This document shows, piece after piece, positions 7,668 through 13,430 of a stretch of DNA of 14,127 nucleotides. The position numbers and the translations under genes were made by a program. The stretch covers positions 1-14,127 of the forward strand of contig USPB01000025.1 of NCBI GenBank assembly GCA_900556405.1, given 5' to 3'. A model generated the notes under the pieces. The model was given only the letters and a program-made list of their open reading frames with translations. It did no database searches and was not told where the DNA came from. Source of the stretch: an uncultured Actinomyces sp. (GTDB taxonomy: Bacteria; Actinomycetota; Actinomycetes; Actinomycetales; Actinomycetaceae). The number at the start of each line of letters is the position of its first letter. The first letter of the stretch is position 1.

Positions 7668-7724
7668 CGGCGGTGTTCTGGGAGCGCGCTGACAGTGGGC
7701 TGGGAACGTGTGGCGATGACGACA

Positions 7725-7757
7725 GTTGCCCCGCGCCCGGGGGAGGCGTGGGGCAAC
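7725..7757 (-). terminator. Strong hairpin after the carboxylate-amine ligase gene
   Basis: GTTGCCCCGCGCC (7725-7737) pairs with GGCGTGGGGCAAC (7745-7757) over 13 positions, one of them a G.T wobble, around a seven-base loop. It begins 13 bases after the ligase stop on the minus strand. No T-run follows, so it is a U-less terminator candidate. Confidence 0.6.
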
Positions 7758-7770
7758 TTGTTGCACGCGT

Positions 7771-8940
7771 TTAGGCGTTCAGGGTTGCGAATTCGGCGAG
7801 GGCGAGGGGGCGCCCAGCGCTCATTTCGGCGCGCATGAGATCCACCACTGCGTCGAGGCCTTGGCCGGGGCGGGCGGCCGCCGCGACGGCGCGCTGGCGC
7901 TCGTAGGACGCGCCGATCGCCAGGATCGTCTCGAGGCCCGCGAACTCGCGCGCGCATCCCAGGTCCTCGGCCACGGGGGCCAGCTCCTCCTTCAGTCGCG
8001 CGATGCCGTCGCGGGCGCTCTCGGTTGCGCCGTCGCGCGAGACGATGAGGGTCGCGTCCATGCCGTAGCGGGCGGAGCGCCACTTGTTTTCGGCGACGAA
8101 CCAGTCCGGTAGGACGGGCAGCGGCTCACCCGCGTCGTACAGGCGCGAGAAGTGCTCGACGAGGACGTGGGTGAAGGCCGCGAAAATGCCGACCTCGGTC
8201 GCGTTCGTCGCCGCGTCGTACACGCGGTTTTCGATCGTGCCGAAGGAAGGGGAGGGGCGGATGTCCCAGCGGACCTCGTCGAATCCCTCGATGACGCCCG
8301 TACGGATCATGTCGTCCGTGTAGGCCTCAAGGTCCTCCCACGTGGCGAACTGGCGCGGGATGCCGGCGGTGGGCAGCTGTTGGAAGACCATCGTGCGGTT
8401 AGACGCATAGCCGGTGTCTTCACCCGCCCAGAAGGGGGAGGACGCGGAGATAGCCTGCAGGTGGCCCAGGTGGGCGGTGAGGGCGGCCTGGATCGGCAGG
8501 ATTTTTGCGCGGTCCTCGACGCCGACGTGGACGTGGACGCCGTACAGGAGCATCTGGTGTCCCCAGTAGGCGGTGCGCTCGACCAGCTGCGCGTAGCGCT
8601 GTGAATCGGTGACGCGCTGGCGGCCTGGGCGTGCGAAGGGGTGCGTGCCGGCGGTCGCCAGGTCGATGCGTAGGTCCGAGGCCAGCGGAGTCAGGTAGTC
8701 AACGCAGTCCATGAGGTCGGCCATGCACTCGGCGACGGTCGCGCGTGGCTTGGAGACGACCTCGATCGTGTTCAGCAGCATCTCGCGGTGCACGCCCGGG
8801 TAGAGCGTGCCGTCGGTCGTCGCGCGGTCGATGATGGCGTCCGCGCTTTGACGCAGGTCGTGGGAATCACGGTCAACGAGCTGGAGCTCCCACTCGACAC
8901 CAATCGTGGAGCGCTGGGAGGAACCGAAGGGCAAAGACAT
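7771..8940 (-). CDS. Carboxylate-amine ligase, glutamate-cysteine ligase type 2 (YbdK/GCS2 family)
   Basis: A 389-residue ATP-dependent ligase of the GCS2 family, whose members join a carboxylate to an amine; some make gamma-glutamylcysteine in vitro, but the physiological product of YbdK-like proteins is not settled. Family motifs are GVEWELQLVD (14-23; the glutamates are metal/ATP ligands), the GVHVHVGV strand (134-141) and RWDIRPSPSFGTIENRVYD (224-242). Length is typical. The ATG at 8940 is chosen for the GAAAGGA ribosome site five bases upstream; an in-frame ATG at 8967 has no such site. It lies 65 bases after the methyltransferase gene, so co-transcription is possible. Actinobacteria mostly use mycothiol rather than glutathione, so a glutathione role is unlikely. 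An ergothioneine EgtA role is possible but no other egt gene is visible. Confidence 0.9.
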   Translation of the reverse strand: MSLPFGSSQRSTIGVEWELQLVDRDSHDLRQSADAIIDRATTDGTLYPGVHREMLLNTIEVVSKPRATVAECMADLMDCVDYLTPLASDLRIDLATAGTHPFARPGRQRVTDSQRYAQLVERTAYWGHQMLLYGVHVHVGVEDRAKILPIQAALTAHLGHLQAISASSPFWAGEDTGYASNRTMVFQQLPTAGIPRQFATWEDLEAYTDDMIRTGVIEGFDEVRWDIRPSPSFGTIENRVYDAATNATEVGIFAAFTHVLVEHFSRLYDAGEPLPVLPDWFVAENKWRSARYGMDATLIVSRDGATESARDGIARLKEELAPVAEDLGCAREFAGLETILAIGASYERQRAVAAAARPGQGLDAVVDLMRAEMSAGRPLALAEFATLNA

Positions 8941-9005
8941 GTCGATCCTTTCGCTGGCTGCCTCCATTCTGGCAGGCAGGGGCCCAGTGGCGGCCGAGAG
9001 CTTCC

Positions 9006-10247
9006 TTACAGGTTTTTAGCCAACCGTCGGCAGATGATCGCGCGGTGACGCCCGTCGACGCGCGTCGCGATGACGGTCAGCTGCTCGCCTCCGCCGCCTA
9101 ATTTCAAGGATTTACGCAGGTCGTCCGGGTTGATGTCCGCTCCGCGCTTCTTGATTTCGACGCTGCCAGCCCCGCGCGAGCGCAGCTCGACAGAAATTGC
9201 CTTTGCCCGCAGGTTGGTCACCGCCAGGACCTCGAACCGGTCATAGAAGGGGGATTCGGGCAGCTCGTCCCCGGTCAGGTAGGCGATCTTGTCGGACACG
9301 ATGCCAGCTCCGACGTCTTGTGCGAGGCGCCCGAGGAGCCCCGCGCGGATGACCGCGCTGTCGGGTTCGGCAACCATCGCGCCCAGGGGAGCGACCTCGA
9401 CGCGGGGCGCGGGAGCGTTGGGTGCGAAGCCCTCGGGCGTGGAGAGCGAATGGGCGGCCCCGGCCTCGTCGAGGAGGAGGCACGAACGCCCCCGCCCCTC
9501 GGGGGACAGTGCGGGAGACCAGAGCGAGGCCTCGACGAGGTCGCCGCCCACGCTCACCCACTGCGCGTGCCAGGAGGAGGGGATGTGCTCGTACGCGATG
9601 CCCGGCGCGACCTTGATGCCGACGCGGTCGATCGTGGAGGACCAGCCCAGGGCGAGAGAGAGGGGAGGGGACCACTGCTCCGGGTCCGTGATGCGCGCCG
9701 ACCCGCGCGAGGCTCCCGTGCGTCGGGCGGGATCCGCAAAGATTGCGTCGACGCCCTCGGCGGCCAGCTCGCCCATGTCGAGGTCGGTGACGTCCCCCAG
9801 GCGCACCTCGGAGCCCTCGAAGGCGCGTAGGTTCGCGGCGACGGCCCCCGCGGCGTCGGGGTCGATGTCGACGGCCAGCACGTCCATGCCCAGGCCGGCG
9901 ATCGCCATGGCGTCCGATCCGATGCCGCAGCCCAGGTCCGCGACGCGGCTCGCACCGCAGTCCCGGAATCGCTGGGCATGCCGGGCGGCCACGACGAGGC
10001 GCGTGGCCTGCTCGAGGCCGTCGCGCGTGAACACCATGTGCGAGGCGAAGGGGCCGAACTTGGCGCGCGCAGCCTGGCGCAGGGCGAGCTGGGTGAGGAC
10101 GGCGACCACCAGCTCCGCGTCGAGGCCGGAGGCTCGCAGGGCAGAGCCGAGCTCCGGCAGGGGAATCGGGTTGGTGGCCTGCTTGGCCTGCAGGGATTCC
10201 AGCAGCTCCCAGCCGGGGGAGGACAGAATAGGGGTCAGGGCGCTCAC
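9006..10247 (-). CDS. Class I SAM-dependent methyltransferase with THUMP-like C-terminal domain
   Basis: A 413-residue predicted nucleic-acid methyltransferase. An alpha-helical N-terminus (about 1-65) leads into a Rossmann fold with motif I DLGCGIGSD (104-112), the acidic VDID after strand 2 (126-129), GDVTDLD (151-157) and DPARRTG (172-178), which occupies the place of the DPPY-type catalytic motif. The C-terminal segment (about 310-413, including KKRGADINPDDLRKSLKLGG) resembles the THUMP-like domain that follows this methyltransferase type in actinobacteria. The target is unknown; the THUMP-like part suggests RNA. The GTG at 10247 starts the protein just before the conserved N-terminal helix; no strong ribosome site precedes it. 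The frame stays open to 10691 across the groES promoter and antisense to groES, which I reject. It is divergent from groES and 65 bases upstream of the ligase gene. Confidence 0.87.
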   Translation of the reverse strand: MSALTPILSSPGWELLESLQAKQATNPIPLPELGSALRASGLDAELVVAVLTQLALRQAARAKFGPFASHMVFTRDGLEQATRLVVAARHAQRFRDCGASRVADLGCGIGSDAMAIAGLGMDVLAVDIDPDAAGAVAANLRAFEGSEVRLGDVTDLDMGELAAEGVDAIFADPARRTGASRGSARITDPEQWSPPLSLALGWSSTIDRVGIKVAPGIAYEHIPSSWHAQWVSVGGDLVEASLWSPALSPEGRGRSCLLLDEAGAAHSLSTPEGFAPNAPAPRVEVAPLGAMVAEPDSAVIRAGLLGRLAQDVGAGIVSDKIAYLTGDELPESPFYDRFEVLAVTNLRAKAISVELRSRGAGSVEIKKRGADINPDDLRKSLKLGGGGEQLTVIATRVDGRHRAIICRRLAKNL

Positions 10248-10343
10248 CCGCTCATTGTCCCATCTCTTCAGGGACGAGGCCGTCTGTGGGTGCGCGGTCG
10301 GGTGCGGATAGTGCGGGCCGAGTCTCGCCCAGGGTGAACGCGC

Positions 10344-10370
10344 CTGGCACTCGGCTTGCCCGAGTGCCAG
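10344..10370 (+). promoter_or_regulatory. CIRCE operator (HrcA binding site) upstream of groES
   Basis: CTGGCACTC (10344-10352), a nine-base spacer, then GAGTGCCAG (10362-10370): a perfect inverted repeat with the exact CIRCE geometry, extended one pair on each side (10343/10371). HrcA repressor bound here would block the overlapping promoter until heat or unfolded protein titrates the chaperonin. hrcA itself is not in the window. Confidence 0.94.
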
Positions 10371-10385
10371 GACCGCGCCTACACT
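10356..10385 (+). promoter_or_regulatory. groES promoter overlapping CIRCE
   Basis: -35 TTGCCC (10356-10361) lies inside the CIRCE spacer, followed by 18 bases and -10 TACACT (10380-10385). Transcription is expected near 10392, giving a leader of about 97 bases. The overlap explains repression by HrcA as direct blocking of RNA polymerase. Confidence 0.72.
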
Positions 10386-10396
10386 CGTGGAGGAAG

Positions 10397-10412
10397 CGCG
10401 GGAAAACCCGCG
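10397..10412 (+). other. Hairpin near the 5' end of the groES leader
   Basis: CGCGGG (10397-10402), loop AAAA, CCCGCG (10407-10412). It would lie about five bases from the predicted 5' end of the groES mRNA. A second pairing, CCGGTCCC (10414-10421) with GGGAACGG (10444-10451), matches at seven of eight positions. The ribosome site itself lies in an A-rich unpaired stretch. It may stabilise the mRNA; a regulatory role is speculation. Confidence 0.4.
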
Positions 10413-10488
10413 ACCGGTCCCGCACCTGACCCCCGCGACGGCAGGGAACGGACGAGCACCTTCGTGACAAAAAAGAAAGGGAGCGACA

Positions 10489-10785
10489 ATGTCGATCTCC
10501 ATCAAGCCCCTCGAGGACCGCATCGTCATCCGCCAGGTTGAGGCCGAGCAGACCACCGCCTCCGGCCTGGTCATTCCGGACACCGCCAAGGAGAAGCCGC
10601 AGGAAGGCGAAGTTATCTCCGTGGGCCCCGGCCGCGTGGACGACAACGGCAACCGCATTCCCGTCGACGTCAAGGTCGGCGACGTGGTCATCTACTCGCG
10701 CTACGGCGGCACCGAGGTCAAGTACGACGGCCAGGAGTTCCAGATCCTGTCCTCGCGTGACGTGCTGGCGGTCGTGGAGCGCTGA
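10489..10785 (+). CDS. groES: Co-chaperonin GroES (Hsp10)
   Basis: 98-residue heptameric lid of the GroEL folding chamber. The sequence is typical from the first strand (KPLEDRIVIRQ) through the mobile loop (about 16-33, TTASGLVIPDTA) to the C-terminal strand (SSRDVLAVVER). The ATG at 10489 follows AAAGGGAG (10476-10483) by five bases. Control is by the CIRCE-overlapped promoter at 10356-10385. A strong terminator follows 25 bases after the stop and the next gene is on the other strand, so groES is transcribed alone: groEL is not in this window and must lie elsewhere. That differs from the groES-groEL1 operon of mycobacteria and streptomycetes, while the nearby tsaD and whiB3 keep the same company as in those genera. 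Confidence 0.97.
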   Translation: MSISIKPLEDRIVIRQVEAEQTTASGLVIPDTAKEKPQEGEVISVGPGRVDDNGNRIPVDVKVGDVVIYSRYGGTEVKYDGQEFQILSSRDVLAVVER

Positions 10786-10810
10786 GCGCTTCGCATACTG
10801 AACGCTACAG

Positions 10811-10848
10811 GGGTGGCCCGGAAGGATTCCTTCCGGGCCGCCCTTTTT
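10811..10848 (+). terminator. Rho-independent terminator of groES
   Basis: The stem GGCCCGGAAGGA (10815-10826)/TCCTTCCGGGCC (10828-10839), extended outward by a T.G and three G-C pairs (10811-10814 with 10840-10843), is followed directly by TTTTT (10844-10848) and more T-rich sequence. This is a classical intrinsic terminator. Confidence 0.95.
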
Positions 10849-10858
10849 GTTTGTTGTC

Positions 10859-10886
10859 CCCGCGCCGTGCATCCGTGCGGCGCGGG
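10859..10886 (-). terminator. GC hairpin after the DsbA-like gene
   Basis: CCCGCGCCG (10859-10867) and CGGCGCGGG (10878-10886) form a perfect 9-bp stem with a ten-base loop, eight bases after the stop of the minus-strand DsbA-like gene. No T-run follows on that strand. Together with the groES terminator it separates the two convergent genes. Confidence 0.5.
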
Positions 10887-10894
10887 TCCTCGCG

Positions 10895-11707
10895 TCAGGA
10901 AGCGGACTGCGCCGCCTGTTCGAGGATCGTGTTGCGGATGTAGGAGGCGTCCCGGTAACCGCTGACGAACGCCTTGTTGATAAACATCGTGGGCGTGCCG
11001 CTGATACCCGCCTGGTGAGCCTGTTCCTTGGCTGCCTTCACCTTGGCGACGGTGTGGTCGGCGAGCATCGTCTCGCGGAACTTATCCAGGTCGGGCACGC
11101 CCGCCTGGGCCGCGAAGTCGACGAGGGCCTGCTCGGAGTACTGCGGGTGCCCGGTCGGGTCGGCCGCCGCGTAGACCGCGTCGTGGAACTCCCAGAACTT
11201 GCCCTGCTCGCCGGCTGCGATGCCCGCCTGCGCGGCCAGGGGAGAGGTCTCGGTGATCTGCGCCAGGTCGTACCACTCCACGCGCAGCGTGCCATCCGCG
11301 ACGAGGTCAGCCAGCGCCGGGTCGACCTCCTGGGCGTACTTCGTGCAATAGGGGCACGCGAAATCAGAGAAGAGAACCATCGTGACGGGGGCGTTGATGT
11401 CCCCCTTCGCCTGCGGATCGTCCGCCTGGTGACGCACGAACGACTTCATGATCTCCAGATTGTTCGCGTTCGTCTGGCTGGGGGCCGCAGTCTCCGTATT
11501 CTGCGGCATCTGAGTGGCCGCTGTGGGCGTCGCCGCAGGGGTGGCCTGACTCGCCGGAGAGGTGGAGGAGAGCTGGACGCCCATCCACACGCATGCGCCC
11601 GCGAGGATCGCCGTGATCGGCGCGGTCACGAAGAAGAGCGTCTTGTACAGGTTGGTCGGGGCGTCCTCGGCCTTGTCCTGCGAGGCCAAGTTGTCGTTGC
11701 TGGTCAT
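10895..11707 (-). CDS. Membrane-anchored DsbA-like thiol-disulfide oxidoreductase
   Basis: A 270-residue thioredoxin-fold protein facing the outside of the cell. A short cytoplasmic N-terminus is followed by one transmembrane helix (about 23-46), a low-complexity Ser/Thr/Pro/Ala/Gln linker (47-82), then a DsbA-type domain (about 85-265) with strand VTMVLFSDFACPYC, the redox pair C118-P-Y-C121, an inserted helical part and the cis-proline loop SGTPT (P239). It should oxidise or isomerise disulfides in exported proteins; the partner oxidase (VKOR or DsbB) is not in the window. The ATG at 11707 has GGGAG five bases upstream; the frame continues to 11911 but would run through the whiB terminator. 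In Actinomyces a similar membrane enzyme, MdbA, matures pilins; whether this is that protein or a paralogue cannot be told. Confidence 0.93.
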   Translation of the reverse strand: MTSNDNLASQDKAEDAPTNLYKTLFFVTAPITAILAGACVWMGVQLSSTSPASQATPAATPTAATQMPQNTETAAPSQTNANNLEIMKSFVRHQADDPQAKGDINAPVTMVLFSDFACPYCTKYAQEVDPALADLVADGTLRVEWYDLAQITETSPLAAQAGIAAGEQGKFWEFHDAVYAAADPTGHPQYSEQALVDFAAQAGVPDLDKFRETMLADHTVAKVKAAKEQAHQAGISGTPTMFINKAFVSGYRDASYIRNTILEQAAQSAS

Positions 11708-11745
11708 GCGAGCTCCCGGAGAGGATGGGCGTTTGGGTGGGCAGT

Positions 11746-11780
11746 AAAAAGGTGCGGCATCGCGGTGGCGATGCCGCACC
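11746..11780 (-). terminator. Rho-independent terminator of the whiB3-type gene
   Basis: GGTGCGGCATCGC (11751-11763), loop GGTG, GCGATGCCGCACC (11768-11780): a perfect 13-bp stem. Read on the minus strand it is followed at once by TTTTTAC (T-run at 11750-11746). It lies 16 bases after the whiB stop and 38 bases before the DsbA-like ATG, so the DsbA-like gene needs its own promoter or read-through. Confidence 0.92.
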
Positions 11781-11796
11781 GAACAATGGATGCGCG

Positions 11797-12093
11797 TTAG
11801 GAGACGCGGCGACCGCGCCCGGAGGAACGGATCTCTTCGCGTCGTTCTTCTTCGGTCATTCCACCCCAGATGCCGTAGGGCTCCTGGGCGGCCAGAGCGT
11901 AGGACCGGCACTGCTCGATCACCGGGCAGGTTGCGCAGATCGCCTTGGCGTTCGCCGCGCGGCGTCGGCGTGTGGAGCCGCGCTCACCCTCGGGGTGGAA
12001 AAACAGCTCGGTGTCCAGGTCACGGCACGCCGCTTCGTACTGCCATTCCCACGCATCGATCATGGGTCCGGGCAGACGGGAGACGTCAGTCAT
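11797..12093 (-). CDS. whiB3: WhiB3/WhiD-type iron-sulfur transcriptional regulator
   Basis: A 98-residue WhiB-like protein that binds a redox- and NO-sensitive [4Fe-4S] cluster and usually acts with the primary sigma factor. The four cluster ligands are C23, C53, C56 and C62, the beta-turn is GIWGG (74-78) and the basic tail RGRR (93-96) is the DNA-contact region. The N-terminal LPGP, the DAWEWQ and FFHPEGERG segments and EPYGIWGG match WhiB3 (mycobacteria) and WhiD (streptomycetes) better than WhiB1, WhiB2 or WhiB7. The ATG at 12093 follows AAGGAGG by six bases, an unusually strong site. It has its own promoter (12148-12177) and intrinsic terminator, so is monocistronic. Proximity to groES and tsaD repeats the order known from mycobacteria and supports the WhiB3 assignment. 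Confidence 0.94.
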   Translation of the reverse strand: MTDVSRLPGPMIDAWEWQYEAACRDLDTELFFHPEGERGSTRRRRAANAKAICATCPVIEQCRSYALAAQEPYGIWGGMTEEERREEIRSSGRGRRVS

Positions 12094-12116
12094 TGGGTGC
12101 CTCCTTCATGTCTGTC

Positions 12117-12147
12117 GTGCCGACATTTTCGGCACACGATGTCGGCA
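12117..12147. repeat. Overlapping inverted repeats at the whiB transcription start
   Basis: GTGCCGA (12117-12123) pairs with TCGGCAC (12129-12135) around CATTT. The overlapping TGCCGACA (12118-12125) also pairs with TGTCGGCA (12140-12147). The two pairings share the same left arm and cannot form together. The right-hand copy covers the predicted whiB start of transcription (about 12141). This could be an operator or alternative leader hairpins. Confidence 0.6.
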
Positions 12148-12177
12148 AGAATAGACACTTGCGCGGTAGTTATTCAA
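12148..12177 (-). promoter_or_regulatory. whiB3 promoter
   Basis: On the minus strand -35 TTGAAT (12177-12172), an 18-base spacer and -10 TATTCT (12153-12148) give four of six matches each to consensus. The predicted start near 12141 leaves a leader of about 48 bases. The 9-mer TGAATAACT (12176-12168, minus) overlaps the -35. Confidence 0.65.
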
Positions 12178-12270
12178 GGATCTTTCTCGAATTATGATCC
12201 AGTTCTCAGCGCGTGGGGGTCTGGACTGTTAAAACCCCGAAAATACTCAGGCGCGCGAGTTGAACGAGCA

Positions 12271-12294
12271 GTGAATAACTTTGTGAACAACTTT
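12271..12294 (+). repeat. Tandem 12-bp direct repeat upstream of the MerR-type gene
   Basis: GTGAATAACTTT (12271-12282) is followed directly by GTGAACAACTTT (12283-12294), identical at 11 of 12 positions. The core TGAATAACT also occurs in inverse orientation at 12168-12176 over the whiB -35. Regularly spaced copies suggest a regulator binding site. Confidence 0.7.
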
Positions 12295-12392
12295 TTGTGT
12301 GTGCGTAGGGTCTTTCCTGTGGCGTGTCAGCTTCTCACACGCAAGAATCGGGGTACCGGACAAGCACCGACACAATGCGGAGAGGAGAGGGC

Positions 12393-13313
12393 ATGCCACG
12401 GGCGATCATCGAGCAGTCGGCTCTCGCCGACCGCTCCCGTACCGTCTCCTCCGTCTCCGACGAACTCGGCGTATCAGCGTCGACGCTGCGCACCTGGGAA
12501 CGACGCTACGGCCTCGGCCCCGCGCAACGAGAAGCCGGAGCGCGCCGCCGCTACCTGCCCGAGGACGTTGAGCGCCTGCGCACCATGATTCACCACGTGC
12601 GCGCCGGGTTGCCCGCCGCCGAGGCAGCCAAACGCGCCCTGGCCGAACGGACGCGCCTACCCCAATCCGGCCCCGACAACGCCGCACAGCTGCGCACTGT
12701 CGTTCTCGCCGACGACTACGAACGCCTCGAGGAAGTGCTCGAATCGGCGGTCGCCAGCCACGGCCTCGTCCATACGTGGTCGCGATTTGTCGAACCCGCC
12801 CTCAAATCCCTGCGATCCGCACCCGGCGGCGACCCGGTCGGATCCTCGCCCGCCATCATGCTCGTCAACGCCTTCCAGCGCGTATGCCGCTGCGCCTACC
12901 AGTCGCGGCCCACGCGCGCCCTCATCGGCGGGGACCGCATCGCAATCGTCAGCGATGCCCTCCATGAGACACCGGCCCAGGTCGTCGGCGTCGCCCTGGC
13001 CTGGTACGGGTGCGACGTTCGCCTACTCTCCAGCGAGAACTACGGAGGCGTCAGCGCCGCCGAACGCTTCCGCGAATACGTGCGTGGCGGCGTTCCCGCA
13101 CTGACCGTCGTCCTGGGCTGCGGGCCTGCCTGCGCGCACACCGTCGAAAGCCTGGTCGCCCGCTACGGCGTTCCCACGATCATGGTGGGCACGGACGCCC
13201 CCGACGTCCTCTCCCCGCACGTCCAGCGCGTGCGAACGATCAGCGCCTGCGTCGAAGAAGCCCTCGCGCTCCTCGCACCCCAAGCGGATCTGCAGCTGGT
13301 CGGCCGCTCCTGA
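12393..13313 (+). CDS. MerR-type regulator with a degenerate B12-binding-like C-terminal domain
   Basis: A 306-residue DNA-binding regulator. The N-terminal winged helix-turn-helix (about 17-65) reads TVSSVSDELGVSASTLRTWERRYG and RRYLPEDVERL, as in MerR/CarH proteins. A helical part (about 98-170) and an alpha/beta part (about 182-295, RIAIVSDALHETPAQVVGVALAWYG) resemble the helical and corrinoid-binding domains of CarH/LitR. The cobalamin features are missing: no W-x9-EH in the helical part, and the ExHxxG lower-ligand histidine position appears to be Gln (Q196 in AQVVG). Six cysteines (C165, C167, C207, C243, C247, C286) include CRC and CGPAC. The ATG at 12393 follows AGGAG by five bases; in-frame starts at 12375 and 12324 lack a well-placed site. 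The ligand and targets are unknown; the divergent whiB3 gene is an obvious candidate target. Confidence 0.87.
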   Translation: MPRAIIEQSALADRSRTVSSVSDELGVSASTLRTWERRYGLGPAQREAGARRRYLPEDVERLRTMIHHVRAGLPAAEAAKRALAERTRLPQSGPDNAAQLRTVVLADDYERLEEVLESAVASHGLVHTWSRFVEPALKSLRSAPGGDPVGSSPAIMLVNAFQRVCRCAYQSRPTRALIGGDRIAIVSDALHETPAQVVGVALAWYGCDVRLLSSENYGGVSAAERFREYVRGGVPALTVVLGCGPACAHTVESLVARYGVPTIMVGTDAPDVLSPHVQRVRTISACVEEALALLAPQADLQLVGRS

Positions 13314-13430
13314 CGCGCTTGACGGCTCACGCGCAATTGCCCGCTCAACTGCGCGCTCAGCGTCCCCGCCTCCGCCCGCAGCGCTTGGGCAGGTGATACC
13401 GTGAAGGCACGTACCGGCAGGAGAACAGTC
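13314..13430 (+). promoter_or_regulatory. Gap with weak hairpin and possible -10 before the AGE-family gene
   Basis: GCGCAATTG (13331-13339) pairs with CAACTGCGC (13346-13354) at eight of nine positions, a weak terminator candidate for the MerR-type gene. TACCGT (13397-13402, TANNNT form) could be a -10 giving a leader of about 22 bases with AGGAG at 13419-13423. I find no -35, so co-transcription with the MerR-type gene is also possible. Confidence 0.3.

Larger units (their letters stand above)
12094..12392. other. Divergent whiB3 / MerR-type intergenic region, A+T-richer than its surroundings
   Basis: This 299-base gap holds the whiB promoter and inverted repeats at its left end. In the centre a weak GGGGT/ACCCC pairing (about 12215-12237) and a TATGAT at 12193-12198 without a -35 are visible. 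The right half has a tandem 12-bp direct repeat (12271-12294), a possible promoter TTGTGA (12281-12286)-N19-TAGGGT (12306-12311) and an inverted repeat GCGTGT/ACACGC (12322-12327/12337-12342). I see no credible gene in it. Confidence 0.6.

Noticed and set aside
7622..8083. N-terminal extension of the DUF2156 frame
   Set aside because: It crosses a terminator-like hairpin and overlaps the ligase gene in another frame. The GTG at 7621 has a good ribosome site.
7771..8940. Calling the ligase a glutathione gene (gshA) or EgtA
   Set aside because: The motifs show only the GCS2/YbdK family. Actinobacteria generally use mycothiol, and no gshB or other egt gene is present.
10248..10691. N-terminal extension of the methyltransferase frame
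   Set aside because: It would run across CIRCE and antisense through groES; it encodes no conserved sequence.
12178..12300. Replication-origin-like A+T-rich region with DnaA boxes
   Set aside because: TTGTGAACAA is not a DnaA box (TTATCCACA type), no cluster exists, and no dnaA, dnaN or parAB gene is nearby.
12393..13313. A light-sensing B12 (CarH-type) photoreceptor
   Set aside because: The fold is similar, but the cobalamin lower-ligand His and W/EH residues are not visible, so this function is not supported.
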